In this document: piece by piece, positions 51,073-60,099 of the stretch
Layout: each line of letters starts with the position of its first letter
Position numbering within the stretch: the first letter of the stretch is position 1
Assembly (NCBI GenBank): GCA_041394985.1
Contig: JAWLBI010000001.1
Span: 4,216,001 to 4,280,000 of the forward strand
Reading direction: 5' to 3'
DNA: 64,000 bases
Source: JAGLON01 sp041394985
Lineage (GTDB): Bacteria; Zixibacteria; MSB-5A5; GN15; JAAZOE01
Translations under genes and position numbers: made by a program
The notes under the pieces: model-generated
The model's input: only the letters and a program-made list of their open reading frames with translations
What the model was told of the DNA's origin: nothing
The model's database searches: none

Positions 51073-51419
51073 AACGGTAAAAAATCTTGAATTTTCCCTT
51101 CTGAAAAACTCCTACCTATAAAATCCTTGGCTTTTTCGAGAATATTCTTCTCCCGACCTGAAAAGGTTAGAACACAGTAGTCGCTTTCACCGACCTTATA
51201 TTTACTCATTTTTTTATTATCTTCCTCAATGGAGACAGTTATGCTTCCCTGAAATTCAAGCCGATCGCGGTCATAAATATGCATCAAGATAATTTGTAAA
51301 TCTTTTGTCAATTTCTTATTTTCAACGACTACGATCCAAACCGGAAAATCATCAGGAGATTCAAGTTCCGCCAAGACCTTAGTGATTAAATCAATCTTTG
51401 GATTTTTCTTCTTAGGCAT
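51069..51419 (-). CDS. Uncharacterised 116-residue protein
   Basis: The protein has a basic N-terminus (PKKKNPKIDL), then alternating strands and helices (FPVWIVVVENKKL, QIILMHIYDRDRLEFQGSIT, YCVLTFSGREKNILEKAKDF). No signal peptide or membrane helix is present. It looks like a compact soluble alpha/beta protein. I do not recognise its family. It sits alone between a recombinase remnant and the exported-protein operon and is probably another cargo gene. Confidence 0.55.
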   Translation of the reverse strand: MPKKKNPKIDLITKVLAELESPDDFPVWIVVVENKKLTKDLQIILMHIYDRDRLEFQGSITVSIEEDNKKMSKYKVGESDYCVLTFSGREKNILEKAKDFIGRSFSEGKIQDFLPF

Positions 51420-51549
51420 GATTTATAATACAGAAACAAAATTGGAAACACAAATGAAAACGCGAATAATGAACGCAGTACTACAATAATGAATCGAGAT
51501 ATATAGACCTAATCACTGACATCCGAATTGAATTGCAAATATTATCGCG

Positions 51550-52215
51550 CTATTTTTCAACCTGATCTTTTAACGCATAATGGGCGCCATCCCATTTGTA
51601 AATATCATAGCTCTCTGTTTTTCCTTCAGATGGTTTTCGATCAACAACAATCTCAAAAACGCCATCTTTATCAAAATCCTTGGTGTGCACCCAACCTACA
51701 AGCGCAAAGAAACTTATATCGCCGTCGGCTTTCTCTATAAATGATAGGGTATCATTCTTCAAGCTCAGGAAGTAAGCATATGATCCATGTGCGCCACCGC
51801 TGGCATAAATCGTTATTTCATCATATCCATCCTTGTTTAAATCGAGAACTTTCCCAATTCTAACATGCATTCCTGGAACATTTATCTTTCTAGATAAGAT
51901 GTTTTCCTTGCTTCCAGATGAGTCTATTAGTATTAACTCGCCAAATCCACCTGTAGCAATGATTAATACTGTATACTCTTTCCCGTTAATTTCAGCTTTC
52001 GTATTCTCTTTGATTTCCAAATTCGAATGGAACTCCCATTCACCATCCTTGTTTCGTTCTTGAAACGCAACTAACTGAGAATCACATTTGTTTCTTAGAT
52101 CCTCGGATGCATACTCTAATAATCTAGATTGATTCTCTCCGCCGGCAAGGAGATTTTGTGAGAAACAAAGCAACATCACGATTATCAAGAACTGAAGCAT
52201 ATATTCGTTTTTCAT
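51550..52215 (-). CDS. Secreted FG-GAP-like protein (operon gene 5)
   Basis: The ATG at 52215 follows GGAG by 6 bases. An in-frame ATG at 52230 overlaps the preceding stop but has a poorer site. The 221-residue product has a Sec signal (about 1-25) and two calcium-type repeat motifs, DLNKDGYDEITIYA and DFDKDGVFEIVVD. These resemble single FG-GAP/VCBS blades, too few for a full propeller. It is the last gene of the five-gene exported operon, overlapping or abutting the lytic-transglycosylase gene. It may bind a ligand or partner in the periplasm. The function is unknown. Confidence 0.7.
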   Translation of the reverse strand: MKNEYMLQFLIIVMLLCFSQNLLAGGENQSRLLEYASEDLRNKCDSQLVAFQERNKDGEWEFHSNLEIKENTKAEINGKEYTVLIIATGGFGELILIDSSGSKENILSRKINVPGMHVRIGKVLDLNKDGYDEITIYASGGAHGSYAYFLSLKNDTLSFIEKADGDISFFALVGWVHTKDFDKDGVFEIVVDRKPSEGKTESYDIYKWDGAHYALKDQVEK

Positions 52216-52226
52216 ATTGGCTCCAT

Positions 52227-53765
52227 TCATTCACTTCTCAGTGGTTGATATAAGTTAATAAATCCAAGTACCGTTTGCACATAGTTTTCCACATCACTAT
52301 TTAAAAACATACCGTATGTTTCCTGTGCATGTACACCACCATTGTATTTCCCAATTGCTGTCCTCCAACGAGTATCCCACTCATAATATTCAGATGTTTC
52401 GTTGAAGTAAATATAGCTAAAGTAGCTTACCCCCCAATAGACGGCCAAGTTTTCACTTTCTAATAGTGATTGCGGATTACTATCTTTGAAACTAACAAAA
52501 TCAATTAGCGATACATGCATAGGCTGCATTAAACCATATGAACTATTTATGATTATCTGAGCAACAAAATTACTATCATGCTGGCTAAAACGGGTATTTA
52601 ACAGGACCAGCTCATTTCCCGTTATCAAGGAATCCCTGACTGTGTCACAAACAATTACTTCCGGGTTTAGAGAATAACTCCTCAGGACATTGTAAGGGTC
52701 AGCCAGTAATTCTGCAACATTTTCCCCCTGAGAGACAGAATCTCCTTTTTTATCAAATCCATGTCGCGAAGCCGTACGCGCCGAATCGGCCAAAAGGAAT
52801 AATTTATAGTAACTTTTACTGTCTACGTCCGGTTGAAAATAGAAGTAGTCGAAATTCAGTTCATATCTATACTTTAGATTATCAAAATATGTTTCCTTTC
52901 GAATAATTGATTTTATAATTTGTGGAGGAATGGCAAATTTATTACCCCAATAACATATAAGTGAATCAAAGTCATTGTCAAAATTCCCAAGTTTTGTAGG
53001 CCTTCTTACAACAATTTCTGCAATTACCGTATCATCTAAATTATAGATATTTGTAGCCTTCAAAACCCATCGAAGGTCATTTTTGGAATCCGACACCTTT
53101 AATGGAAAGTATAGTCCGCTATCAGCCAATTGAACAAACCAATGTTCATCGAGTGAGTCATTGTTTAACAACATTTGCCAGGAGTAGCCAGATACAGTTT
53201 GTCCCGAATCATTAATAAATATTGTCTTATCTCCCCAGGAATCTACTTCAACAGAAAACAAAATACTATCCCCTAGAGTCGCCTCAATACAGACCGGACC
53301 TTTCACTTGACTATAACTTAGTTCAAAATTTTGTGGCCCAGATGATAAAAGGCGATCATTTATATTTCCTATTGAGGAGGAATCTTGTGAGAAGAATACA
53401 TAGTATTTGTACTGCCCTTCCGGTATTTGCATCGGATTAATACTCATCCAAATAACACTTTGCGAAAAATCACCTGAATCAATAAAAAAACCATTACTAC
53501 TAATACATATTGTATCATTTAATTCAAGCGCTGACCATAAGTAGCCCGGTGTACTTGTATGGCCCGTTATCGGGGAAGCCTTTATAGCAATATCACCCAT
53601 GCAGTTCTCTTCTCCCCAAACCGCAGGGATAGGATCAATAAGATTTTGGGGATTTTGTCGAGGGAGTACACAGCTTACTAAAAAAATAGGCAAAATTATA
53701 ACTAGCGGCGTTACAATTTGCCATAATGAAGTAATCCATTGCTTTACCGCCAAGGCAATACTCAT
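52227..53765 (-). CDS. Lipoprotein with lytic-transglycosylase-like (SLT) domain (operon gene 4)
   Basis: The 512-residue protein has a lipoprotein signal (Cys32 in FLVSC). Two beta-rich, Ig-like regions follow (about 55-255). The C-terminal domain (about 262-500) shows the order of lysozyme-like SLT motifs: IPPQIIKSIIRKETYFD with the presumed catalytic Glu291, SSYGLMQP (408-415), LAVYWGVSYFSYI and AIGKYNGG (470-477). Lytic transglycosylases cleave peptidoglycan to 1,6-anhydromuropeptides. The insert between the Glu and the GLMQ motif (about 115 residues) is longer than usual. The gene overlaps both neighbours by 4 bases. It may open the cell wall for a surface assembly or attack another wall. 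Confidence 0.75.
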   Translation of the reverse strand: MSIALAVKQWITSLWQIVTPLVIILPIFLVSCVLPRQNPQNLIDPIPAVWGEENCMGDIAIKASPITGHTSTPGYLWSALELNDTICISSNGFFIDSGDFSQSVIWMSINPMQIPEGQYKYYVFFSQDSSSIGNINDRLLSSGPQNFELSYSQVKGPVCIEATLGDSILFSVEVDSWGDKTIFINDSGQTVSGYSWQMLLNNDSLDEHWFVQLADSGLYFPLKVSDSKNDLRWVLKATNIYNLDDTVIAEIVVRRPTKLGNFDNDFDSLICYWGNKFAIPPQIIKSIIRKETYFDNLKYRYELNFDYFYFQPDVDSKSYYKLFLLADSARTASRHGFDKKGDSVSQGENVAELLADPYNVLRSYSLNPEVIVCDTVRDSLITGNELVLLNTRFSQHDSNFVAQIIINSSYGLMQPMHVSLIDFVSFKDSNPQSLLESENLAVYWGVSYFSYIYFNETSEYYEWDTRWRTAIGKYNGGVHAQETYGMFLNSDVENYVQTVLGFINLYQPLRSE

Positions 53766-54538
53766 TTCTTTCTCATTTTATCCATATCAAAGGGTCCTGT
53801 CGTTTCAAAATACCCGACTCCAGTCATCGCATCAATACAACTCATCATATTTCGTCCGATTGGGTTATTTTTATTCCCATGTGAAGTAGGCACTTGTTCG
53901 TCCATACCGCGATGAATAATAAGCCAGGCATAAGGATAATGAGTTTCCCCTGTCGAGAAATCCCAATAATATGCCTTAATTATCTTAGAAGATGATGGGC
54001 TTGCAATTCTTACTTTTTGAAGCGCTTCCCAAAATGAAACTTCGCATAATGAATCGGGGATTCCATTGAATTTGTATTTTCTCGCTACAAAGTAATTTTC
54101 AGCAGCGACTTTTGAAGGCTGCGGCAGTGTATCTGAACTACCCTCTTTCTCAGAAATTGAGTATATCATTAAGAGTTTGCCAGATTGACGATCCAATAGT
54201 ACTTCAAAATCTCGAAAAGTTGTCCTTGTTGTTTGCTGACCGACGGGCACATTTTTGAAATTAACTTGCCAAACCTCCGAATTTAAAACCCTATCCGAGG
54301 CGAATGGGATATTAATATCCTGGATCCTTTTTATTTCCACAGTTACGTTTTTCGATTTAGAAAATCCATCCGCCTTATCGAAGCCAGAGAATTTTATTGC
54401 AAGTTCTATGGCTTCATTTTCACTTGTAATTGATGACAATGCATCATATTCAATCGGCTTTTGGCTTAGTGCATGTACAGAGAATTTAAGAAATAGCAAT
54501 TCCATACATACAATAGCGAGAATCAGTATTTTTCGCAT
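53762..54538 (-). CDS. Secreted protein, possibly PepSY-like (operon gene 3)
   Basis: The 258-residue product has a Sec signal peptide (about 1-24, ending VHALS). The body has a helix-strand pattern around ENEAIELAIKFSGFDKADGF, then VWQVNFKNVP and FEVLLDRQSGKLLMIYS, which resembles a PepSY-type domain (helix, then strands, with D-x-x-x-G-x-hhh). The C-terminal half contains YPYAWLIIHRG and ends CIDAMTGVGYFET. PepSY domains often inhibit peptidases or occur in cell-wall proteins. The assignment is tentative. It overlaps the SLT gene by 4 bases and follows the lipoprotein gene by 27 bases. Confidence 0.6.
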   Translation of the reverse strand: MRKILILAIVCMELLFLKFSVHALSQKPIEYDALSSITSENEAIELAIKFSGFDKADGFSKSKNVTVEIKRIQDINIPFASDRVLNSEVWQVNFKNVPVGQQTTRTTFRDFEVLLDRQSGKLLMIYSISEKEGSSDTLPQPSKVAAENYFVARKYKFNGIPDSLCEVSFWEALQKVRIASPSSSKIIKAYYWDFSTGETHYPYAWLIIHRGMDEQVPTSHGNKNNPIGRNMMSCIDAMTGVGYFETTGPFDMDKMRKK

Positions 54539-54565
54539 TATAGGCTCCTTTTTTGCGATGATACC

Positions 54566-55765
54566 TTACCAAGGTAATGGATATTTATCCCAAACGTATA
54601 TACTATCGACGTACTTCGTTGTCGTTATTGTGTCCCAAGAAAATCCCCATTCATTTTCATTATCACTCCCCCAATGATCAATTTGCGAATTATAAACCAT
54701 TTTCTTCGAATAATTATCATTTTTAAGCATATACCGCATGTCAGAAAACACCATTGGATTATTGGCATCTCCTGGCATATCATTTTCCACATGTGACACT
54801 TCTCCAGATAGCGTAATTTTCGTTCCACCATCATCCCAAATCACTGACGGAATAAATCCAGGTTTTAATGAATCACCATCAACTCTAAAACACCACTCCC
54901 CACACGAAGTATTGAGACTACATAAATATACATGATCTTCGTTAACTAACGGTGAATCATTTATCAATGCTGGATCTAAATAGGCAAACCATTGATTTAC
55001 TCCATACTCATCATTGACCTCACAATAATATGAAGGGTAAACATATATACGGTCCCTTGGTCTTGTTAAGGTATATCCAACTTGCCCCCACTTAGTCTCT
55101 CCAAGAACCTCCTTTCCAATTGAGCAGTATGCAAAGGATGATGACATTTCATCAGAACCCTCGGCTGGTGGAGGTAGCCAACCACACAAGTGCCCATACT
55201 GAGTACTTATCCTTGTCTCTATTGATGATGCATTATCGACAAAATGTACAAATTGTGAATAATTAAGCCCTTCTGTACAACATTTTATATCACAGGAGTC
55301 ATCCGGCCCCCAGGCAGTCAAATCAGAAAATTTAAATTCCAGTGATTTGCCATATAGATTATAACTATTTGTATCCCCTATTTTATCCGGTGCATTACAG
55401 CGATATACATAGGCGCTATAATATTCATGTACGTTTATATGGTATCCTGTTTTAATAAATGATCCCAGTAGCAAATCAATATAATTAGAATTACCATCAC
55501 CTTGTTTACCGCTATCCGACAGAAATACCCATTTATCTTCTGTTTCATTCTTTAATCCAAGCCAATAGTAATTCGATAGATTTCTATCTGATGAAGAATC
55601 TTTTACGTAGGTAACGTAAAAATCCTCACAAATCAATCCAGGGATATCATACACTCTATAGGGAATATCTACTGCCAACATAACAGATGGATCCTTCGGT
55701 TTTCCGCATCCTGTCAATATAATAAACAAGAAGATGGCCATGAAATTCAATAAATTCTTTTTCAT
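54566..55765 (-). CDS. Cysteine-rich lipoprotein, unknown function (operon gene 2)
   Basis: The 399-residue protein has a clear lipoprotein signal (Cys20 in ILTGC) and a beta-rich body with about ten further cysteines (for example SCDIKCC and SCGEWC), suggesting disulfide bonds in the periplasm or at the surface. Aromatic and aspartate-rich strands recall surface-exposed binding proteins. I do not recognise a family. It overlaps the NHL-repeat gene by 4 bases, so it is translated together with that protein and may anchor it to the outer membrane. Confidence 0.65.
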   Translation of the reverse strand: MKKNLLNFMAIFLFIILTGCGKPKDPSVMLAVDIPYRVYDIPGLICEDFYVTYVKDSSSDRNLSNYYWLGLKNETEDKWVFLSDSGKQGDGNSNYIDLLLGSFIKTGYHINVHEYYSAYVYRCNAPDKIGDTNSYNLYGKSLEFKFSDLTAWGPDDSCDIKCCTEGLNYSQFVHFVDNASSIETRISTQYGHLCGWLPPPAEGSDEMSSSFAYCSIGKEVLGETKWGQVGYTLTRPRDRIYVYPSYYCEVNDEYGVNQWFAYLDPALINDSPLVNEDHVYLCSLNTSCGEWCFRVDGDSLKPGFIPSVIWDDGGTKITLSGEVSHVENDMPGDANNPMVFSDMRYMLKNDNYSKKMVYNSQIDHWGSDNENEWGFSWDTITTTKYVDSIYVWDKYPLPW

Positions 55766-58700
55766 TTCAACACCTCCAATTTTCGAGATGCAGTGTATTC
55801 GCCTGCCGTGAATCGGGCGAAGTACACGCCACTGGCTACCTGATCCCCTCGTGAGTCCTTGCTATCCCAAATAATTTCATAGCGCCCGGCAGACAATTCA
55901 TTGTCTTGCAATACAATTACTCGTTGGCCGAGTATATTAAACACTTCCAACTTTACCCATTGCGTAGAAGGAATTGAAAAACTGAATGTTGTCGTTGGAT
56001 TGAATGGGTTAGGGTAGTTATGACCAAATTCCGGTTTCTCGCTTACGGCATCAAATCCGTGCTTTTTTTCATACTTCCCCTGTGAGGCAAACAGAAGCAG
56101 TTGCCGATTCCCATCCGTTGGATTATTTCCCTCAAAAACGACATCGATGTATTGTCCTTCTTCCAGCGTAATGTCTGAAGAACCGGATGAAGAAAATACA
56201 TTTGTAACATCTCCACATTTGTTATGCCTGACCGATTCGAGTCGTAGATACACAGGTGTTGCTTCAATAGACTTATAAAATCGATACGGGGTATAATCAA
56301 GCTGGATATTGTTGCCGTACTCAATCTTAATAACAAGACGCCCGTCCTGAATATAATCTGAGAGCTCAACCGGTCTTTGGTCATCAAAATATCTGGGAAA
56401 TGCCTTGCCTGCGGACAGCCAACTTCCGTCTTTTTTCATCACGAATAAGGAATTCTCGCACACCGGATCATCCCCTGGTCTTATCACCGGTTTCAGGAAA
56501 TTTTTATTCGCCGGAGGAAAACCAGGGCCTCCCGTGCTGTGAATAGCCCCCAATTCCGATGATAAATCAAACGAGTATTCTATCGTAACAGAACCCGAAT
56601 TATCATCCGTAAATAGGCGATTATCTTGAGCCATCAGTAACTCAGTAATATCATTTCCCAAGGCGTCAGTGGCATATGTCGGTTTGATTTCTATCGTATC
56701 AAGAGAATACAGCTCATTATCCGCAGTAAAAATGATATTCTCGGAGTTTGGATAGTTAATGACAGTCGCCCGAATTGATTTCAAAGTCGTGATTTCATCC
56801 TCAGTTTCTTCAGCTATTCTTAGATGAAATTCTCCATTATTCTGAGACGAAAGATATAGCGGATAAATTTCATTTACGTATTCATTCGCTCGTTGCGGGT
56901 CTTCAGACTCGGCGAGTATGTTGTTGACTACTTTCCACTCACCATTTTCCTCAATATATAATATCGGGCATCCAACCTTCGGTGTATCAGGCTCAGGATC
57001 AGGATCGCAAGTATTAGTACCAAGGCCAAAAGGCAAATCTCCCTCAGTAAACCGTCGCTCGGTCCACCCACCGTGAGGATCCTGAACTTTTACAGAAAAG
57101 ATTAGGTCCGGAACCGCAAGGACATTTGCAGGTACTTTTATTTCAGGTAGTGATGGACAGGAAGGCGGATTAGGGAGTGCCCCTTTATCCGGGACGAGTA
57201 GTACCCTATTGCAATGTGTTACAACGGAGTCGGTATAAAAGGGAAATGGATTACTTGCTGAATCCGGATGTCTAAATAAACCAATTCTCTTCTCCTCATC
57301 GCACCACTCAGTTACGAATGTATATAATAAATCCTGAGTTGAGTCATCAGGATCAATTACATCAACACCGCATTCATATGGAGGCCAGACATTGTACATA
57401 AAACAAGAGTCATTACCTGTTATAAATGGCCCGCTTACTATTGTTGGAGGATAATTACAATCACCGTGATCATAGGGGCCTGAACTTGTTTCGTGTTGAA
57501 CTATTTCCCCTGTATACTCGGAGATAAGGTAAATATCGACGGTGTATGTACCGGTTTGAGGTATATCAGGTGGTAGTCCGAAATTCCTGCCATGATCTCC
57601 CGGAATGAATAGACTTGAATAGTCAACTGCGGTACCATAATTCGAAATCGAGAGTATTATTCTAACTGTCGCATAGTCTGCCTGATACCAATCAACGGTC
57701 ACATAATTGCCTATCAGGGTATCGTAATCGCAATTCCTTGGAATGTACGATGTCACAAAATCAGCCATTTCATTATTCATGACAAAACGTTTTAGCCCGG
57801 TTGTTTCAGTAAAACTTTCGGTGACTAGAATCTCCCCCATTCTCTTAGGAACAAGCACAATGTCGTCACACTCAGCAACATATTCATTTTCCCAACCTCG
57901 TGTGATGGCAAATCGATTTGGATAGTACATGCTATTGACATCAGCGCCGATCTGTCCCCATGTTGCAATAAGATTTAGGTCTTCATCGAATTTATAGATT
58001 TTGCCATTATACGTATCGAGTGCATATACCTGGCCAAAGCCATCGACATCTACTGAATTTATAGATGCGTCGGCGGAAAAAACCGTGTCGTCTGTTTCGA
58101 TAAAAGAATCATAGTCGCCAAAAGTGCTACTTTCAAATTTAACAATCCGCTTGTTTCCGTCGTCGGCAACATATATATTATGTGTTTGCCACCCAGTTTG
58201 CCAGTCACGAGCAAAGGCGACAGACGTTGGATGTCGTAATTTGAAATCACCAACTCCGTATTCGCCAACCACAGCCTCGATGCCGCCTTGAAAACTGGTA
58301 ATGACGATGCGATTATTTAGCTGATCGCAAATTGCCACCCAGTTATGGAAGTTGCAGTTGTAATTCTCAGGCAAATATAATGGAATATGTGCGGCATCGA
58401 CATCGACAGGCTTGTTTAGTGGAATCCCATCATAGTCTATTCCTCCAATAGCATATTCGTTATCAAGAGAAGGCGTATTAAGATTAATATAATATCTGCT
58501 TACAAGGTCATGCAGAGGATTACATATATATAAATCTTGGTCGGTCAATAATGATACCCCTAATGGATAACGAATAGCATATTGAGATGTGTCAAATTGC
58601 GGCGCTTCATATTCAGTTTTTGCAAAAACAGCCGGCATGCCGGAATAGCCCTGTTCAGCAAATGCCACGAATCTATCCCAACTTGCATCGGATGATATCA

Positions 58701-59448
58701 TCCCCCAATAATCTCCCAAATCATCATCAAATACGATACTTTCCAAGATGTCATAGGGGCGACTAAAAATGCTATTACCATCGAATTGCGCCTGAGCTAC
58801 TGTTCTGTTAAAGACATCAATGGTCGTACTTTTGTTCGCACTATAATAGAATGCTTTATGAGAAAAGAGAGATGATAAATCCTTGCTTGATTTCGTAATG
58901 CTCTTATTTAGTAAAATCTGAAGTGTGGTATCAATTGGTTGGTTTTGCAGTGTTTTGGAAACAGCCTCTAATTGATCAAGTAAATCATCGCTGTTGACCA
59001 GATAAAGCCTCTTCATTTTTTCGACGAATTTTAGGGTTACGTCCTGCGATGCTGTATGATTGTCATATTCGCTTTCCATCAGTACGGAGTAATAAAGCGT
59101 GTCGTCTTGTATAACGGGATTTTGTGTCAATAATAAATGGATTTTATGCATTATTGATTTATCGCTTTCGCCATCCGTCTTCAAGCTTGAAATGATATTT
59201 ATAATTTGAGATTTAAGTGTCAGTTTATTTCCCTCATCATCAATGCTGTTTTTATCCAATATTGCGAACGCTTTTTCAATGTTTGATTCGTTCAAGGCCT
59301 TATCCAGGCGTTGGATTATTATAGTCGCCTTATCCACATTGGATATTTCCGCATAAATATGATGTCTATCAGTTGCCCTCCCATGTACTTGCACTACTGC
59401 CAACATAAGGACCAGAATTAGTATATATTTTTTATACAGTCCGTACAT
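55762..59448 (-). CDS. Secreted NHL-repeat protein with C-terminal sorting domain (operon gene 1)
   Basis: The 1228-residue protein has a Sec signal (about 1-24) and a helical N-terminal region (about 30-215). An NHL-type beta-propeller region follows (about 290-500), with repeats such as LRHPTSVAFARDW, HNIYVADDGNKRIVKFE and GQVYALDTYNGKIYKFD. Several beta domains come next. The C-terminal FlgD-like sorting domain (about 1145-1228) contains NYPNPFNPTTTFSF and ends in RKLEVLK. The end of the chromosomal subtilase is built the same way, so both probably use one export machinery. GGAGGGAGAA precedes the ATG. A structured leader of about 290 bases and a sigma54-like promoter lie upstream. NHL propellers usually bind proteins, glycans or RNA. 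Confidence 0.85.
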   Translation of the reverse strand: MYGLYKKYILILVLMLAVVQVHGRATDRHHIYAEISNVDKATIIIQRLDKALNESNIEKAFAILDKNSIDDEGNKLTLKSQIINIISSLKTDGESDKSIMHKIHLLLTQNPVIQDDTLYYSVLMESEYDNHTASQDVTLKFVEKMKRLYLVNSDDLLDQLEAVSKTLQNQPIDTTLQILLNKSITKSSKDLSSLFSHKAFYYSANKSTTIDVFNRTVAQAQFDGNSIFSRPYDILESIVFDDDLGDYWGMISSDASWDRFVAFAEQGYSGMPAVFAKTEYEAPQFDTSQYAIRYPLGVSLLTDQDLYICNPLHDLVSRYYINLNTPSLDNEYAIGGIDYDGIPLNKPVDVDAAHIPLYLPENYNCNFHNWVAICDQLNNRIVITSFQGGIEAVVGEYGVGDFKLRHPTSVAFARDWQTGWQTHNIYVADDGNKRIVKFESSTFGDYDSFIETDDTVFSADASINSVDVDGFGQVYALDTYNGKIYKFDEDLNLIATWGQIGADVNSMYYPNRFAITRGWENEYVAECDDIVLVPKRMGEILVTESFTETTGLKRFVMNNEMADFVTSYIPRNCDYDTLIGNYVTVDWYQADYATVRIILSISNYGTAVDYSSLFIPGDHGRNFGLPPDIPQTGTYTVDIYLISEYTGEIVQHETSSGPYDHGDCNYPPTIVSGPFITGNDSCFMYNVWPPYECGVDVIDPDDSTQDLLYTFVTEWCDEEKRIGLFRHPDSASNPFPFYTDSVVTHCNRVLLVPDKGALPNPPSCPSLPEIKVPANVLAVPDLIFSVKVQDPHGGWTERRFTEGDLPFGLGTNTCDPDPEPDTPKVGCPILYIEENGEWKVVNNILAESEDPQRANEYVNEIYPLYLSSQNNGEFHLRIAEETEDEITTLKSIRATVINYPNSENIIFTADNELYSLDTIEIKPTYATDALGNDITELLMAQDNRLFTDDNSGSVTIEYSFDLSSELGAIHSTGGPGFPPANKNFLKPVIRPGDDPVCENSLFVMKKDGSWLSAGKAFPRYFDDQRPVELSDYIQDGRLVIKIEYGNNIQLDYTPYRFYKSIEATPVYLRLESVRHNKCGDVTNVFSSSGSSDITLEEGQYIDVVFEGNNPTDGNRQLLLFASQGKYEKKHGFDAVSEKPEFGHNYPNPFNPTTTFSFSIPSTQWVKLEVFNILGQRVIVLQDNELSAGRYEIIWDSKDSRGDQVASGVYFARFTAGEYTASRKLEVLK

Positions 59449-59514
59449 TTCTCCCTCCGAATTTATTTACAAATTTAATGATCAATTCTTCCATACCAAA
59501 TAGATCTGGCTACC

Positions 59515-59664
59515 GGCCGGAGGTAGAGCGCAGGGGGTTATCCCTGTTCCTGGCTGCCGTGCACGTCGCCTCAACACCGATTGCCAGTGAGGATCAATGC
59601 GAGCCAACCTTCAGGTGGAGTCCTCCGGCCAGTTACCTTAGATAAACGAGGGATACGTGCCCTC
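59515..59664 (-). ncRNA. Structured leader RNA of the exported-protein operon
   Basis: The minus-strand leader between the sigma54-like promoter and the ATG at 59448 is GC-rich against AT-rich flanks and folds consistently. A 9-base closing stem pairs 59622-59630 with 59515-59523 (GGCCGGAGG arms). It encloses a long arm pairing 59602-59606 with 59551-59555, which contains an inner stem 59588-59592/59569-59573. It also encloses a separate hairpin 59542-59546/59531-59535. A further hairpin lies upstream at 59660-59664/59648-59652. This three-way arrangement resembles a riboswitch or protein-binding leader. It matches no class I recognise. Confidence 0.55.
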
Positions 59665-59753
59665 AATACACGCGCTACACCCCTTCACACAAAGAGAGGG
59701 AGGTCTTTCATTACTTCAAGGAGGATTCCATCAGCAACTTAGAAAACTTGTAT

Positions 59754-59769
59754 TACAACAATCGTGCCA
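59754..59769 (-). promoter_or_regulatory. Candidate sigma54 promoter of the exported-protein operon
   Basis: The minus strand reads TGGCAC-GATTG-TTGTA. The -24 element is perfect, the spacing is right and the -12 element differs from TTGCA by one base. TTGGCACGATTGTT is identical to the site before gdhA. The predicted start is near 59742, about 294 bases before the first ATG. Palindromic activator sites lie 130-265 bases upstream, the normal enhancer distance. Confidence 0.65.
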
Positions 59770-59899
59770 AATGTGAAAGTTTTTATAAGTATTTACACAG
59801 TGTATTGTATTACAATGGGATGCGAATGGCATGCGATAGGACAGGATGTGATATATATTCATTTATAATGAGTATGTACTTCTTATCCGAAGACTTAAA

Positions 59900-60034
59900 A
59901 TTACGAATTTCGTAATCGATTATAAACCTTGTTATATAGCAATAGCTTACGAGGCATCAACATTACGAATTTGATTACGAAATTCGTAACAGCCGCTATA
60001 ATGTGTTGTGTGATTTATCATTACAGATTACGAA
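59900..60034. promoter_or_regulatory. Cluster of TTACGAA palindromes, probable enhancer sites
   Basis: A perfect 17-base palindrome ATTACGAATTTCGTAAT lies at 59900-59916. A second, TTACGAA-A-TTCGTAA, lies at 59975-59989, with an extra half-site ATTACGAAT at 59962-59970 and another ATTACGAA at 60027-60034. The element thus recurs six times as half-sites in 135 bases. It sits between the activator gene's stop (60100) and the sigma54-like promoter. Fis-type activators bind such dyads. The rest of the 651-base gap from 59449 to 60099 holds the promoter and leader RNA. Confidence 0.7.
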
Positions 60035-60099
60035 TTGCCCATTGAAACAATAAAAGTGGCGGTCGATCAGTAATATAATTATTGGAAGAGGGGATTTAA

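Noticed and set aside
59515..59630. Match to a known riboswitch (c-di-GMP, cobalamin, TPP, Moco)
   Set aside because: The fragment CCTCCGGCC is reminiscent of c-di-GMP-I, but the conserved flanking boxes of each class are missing.
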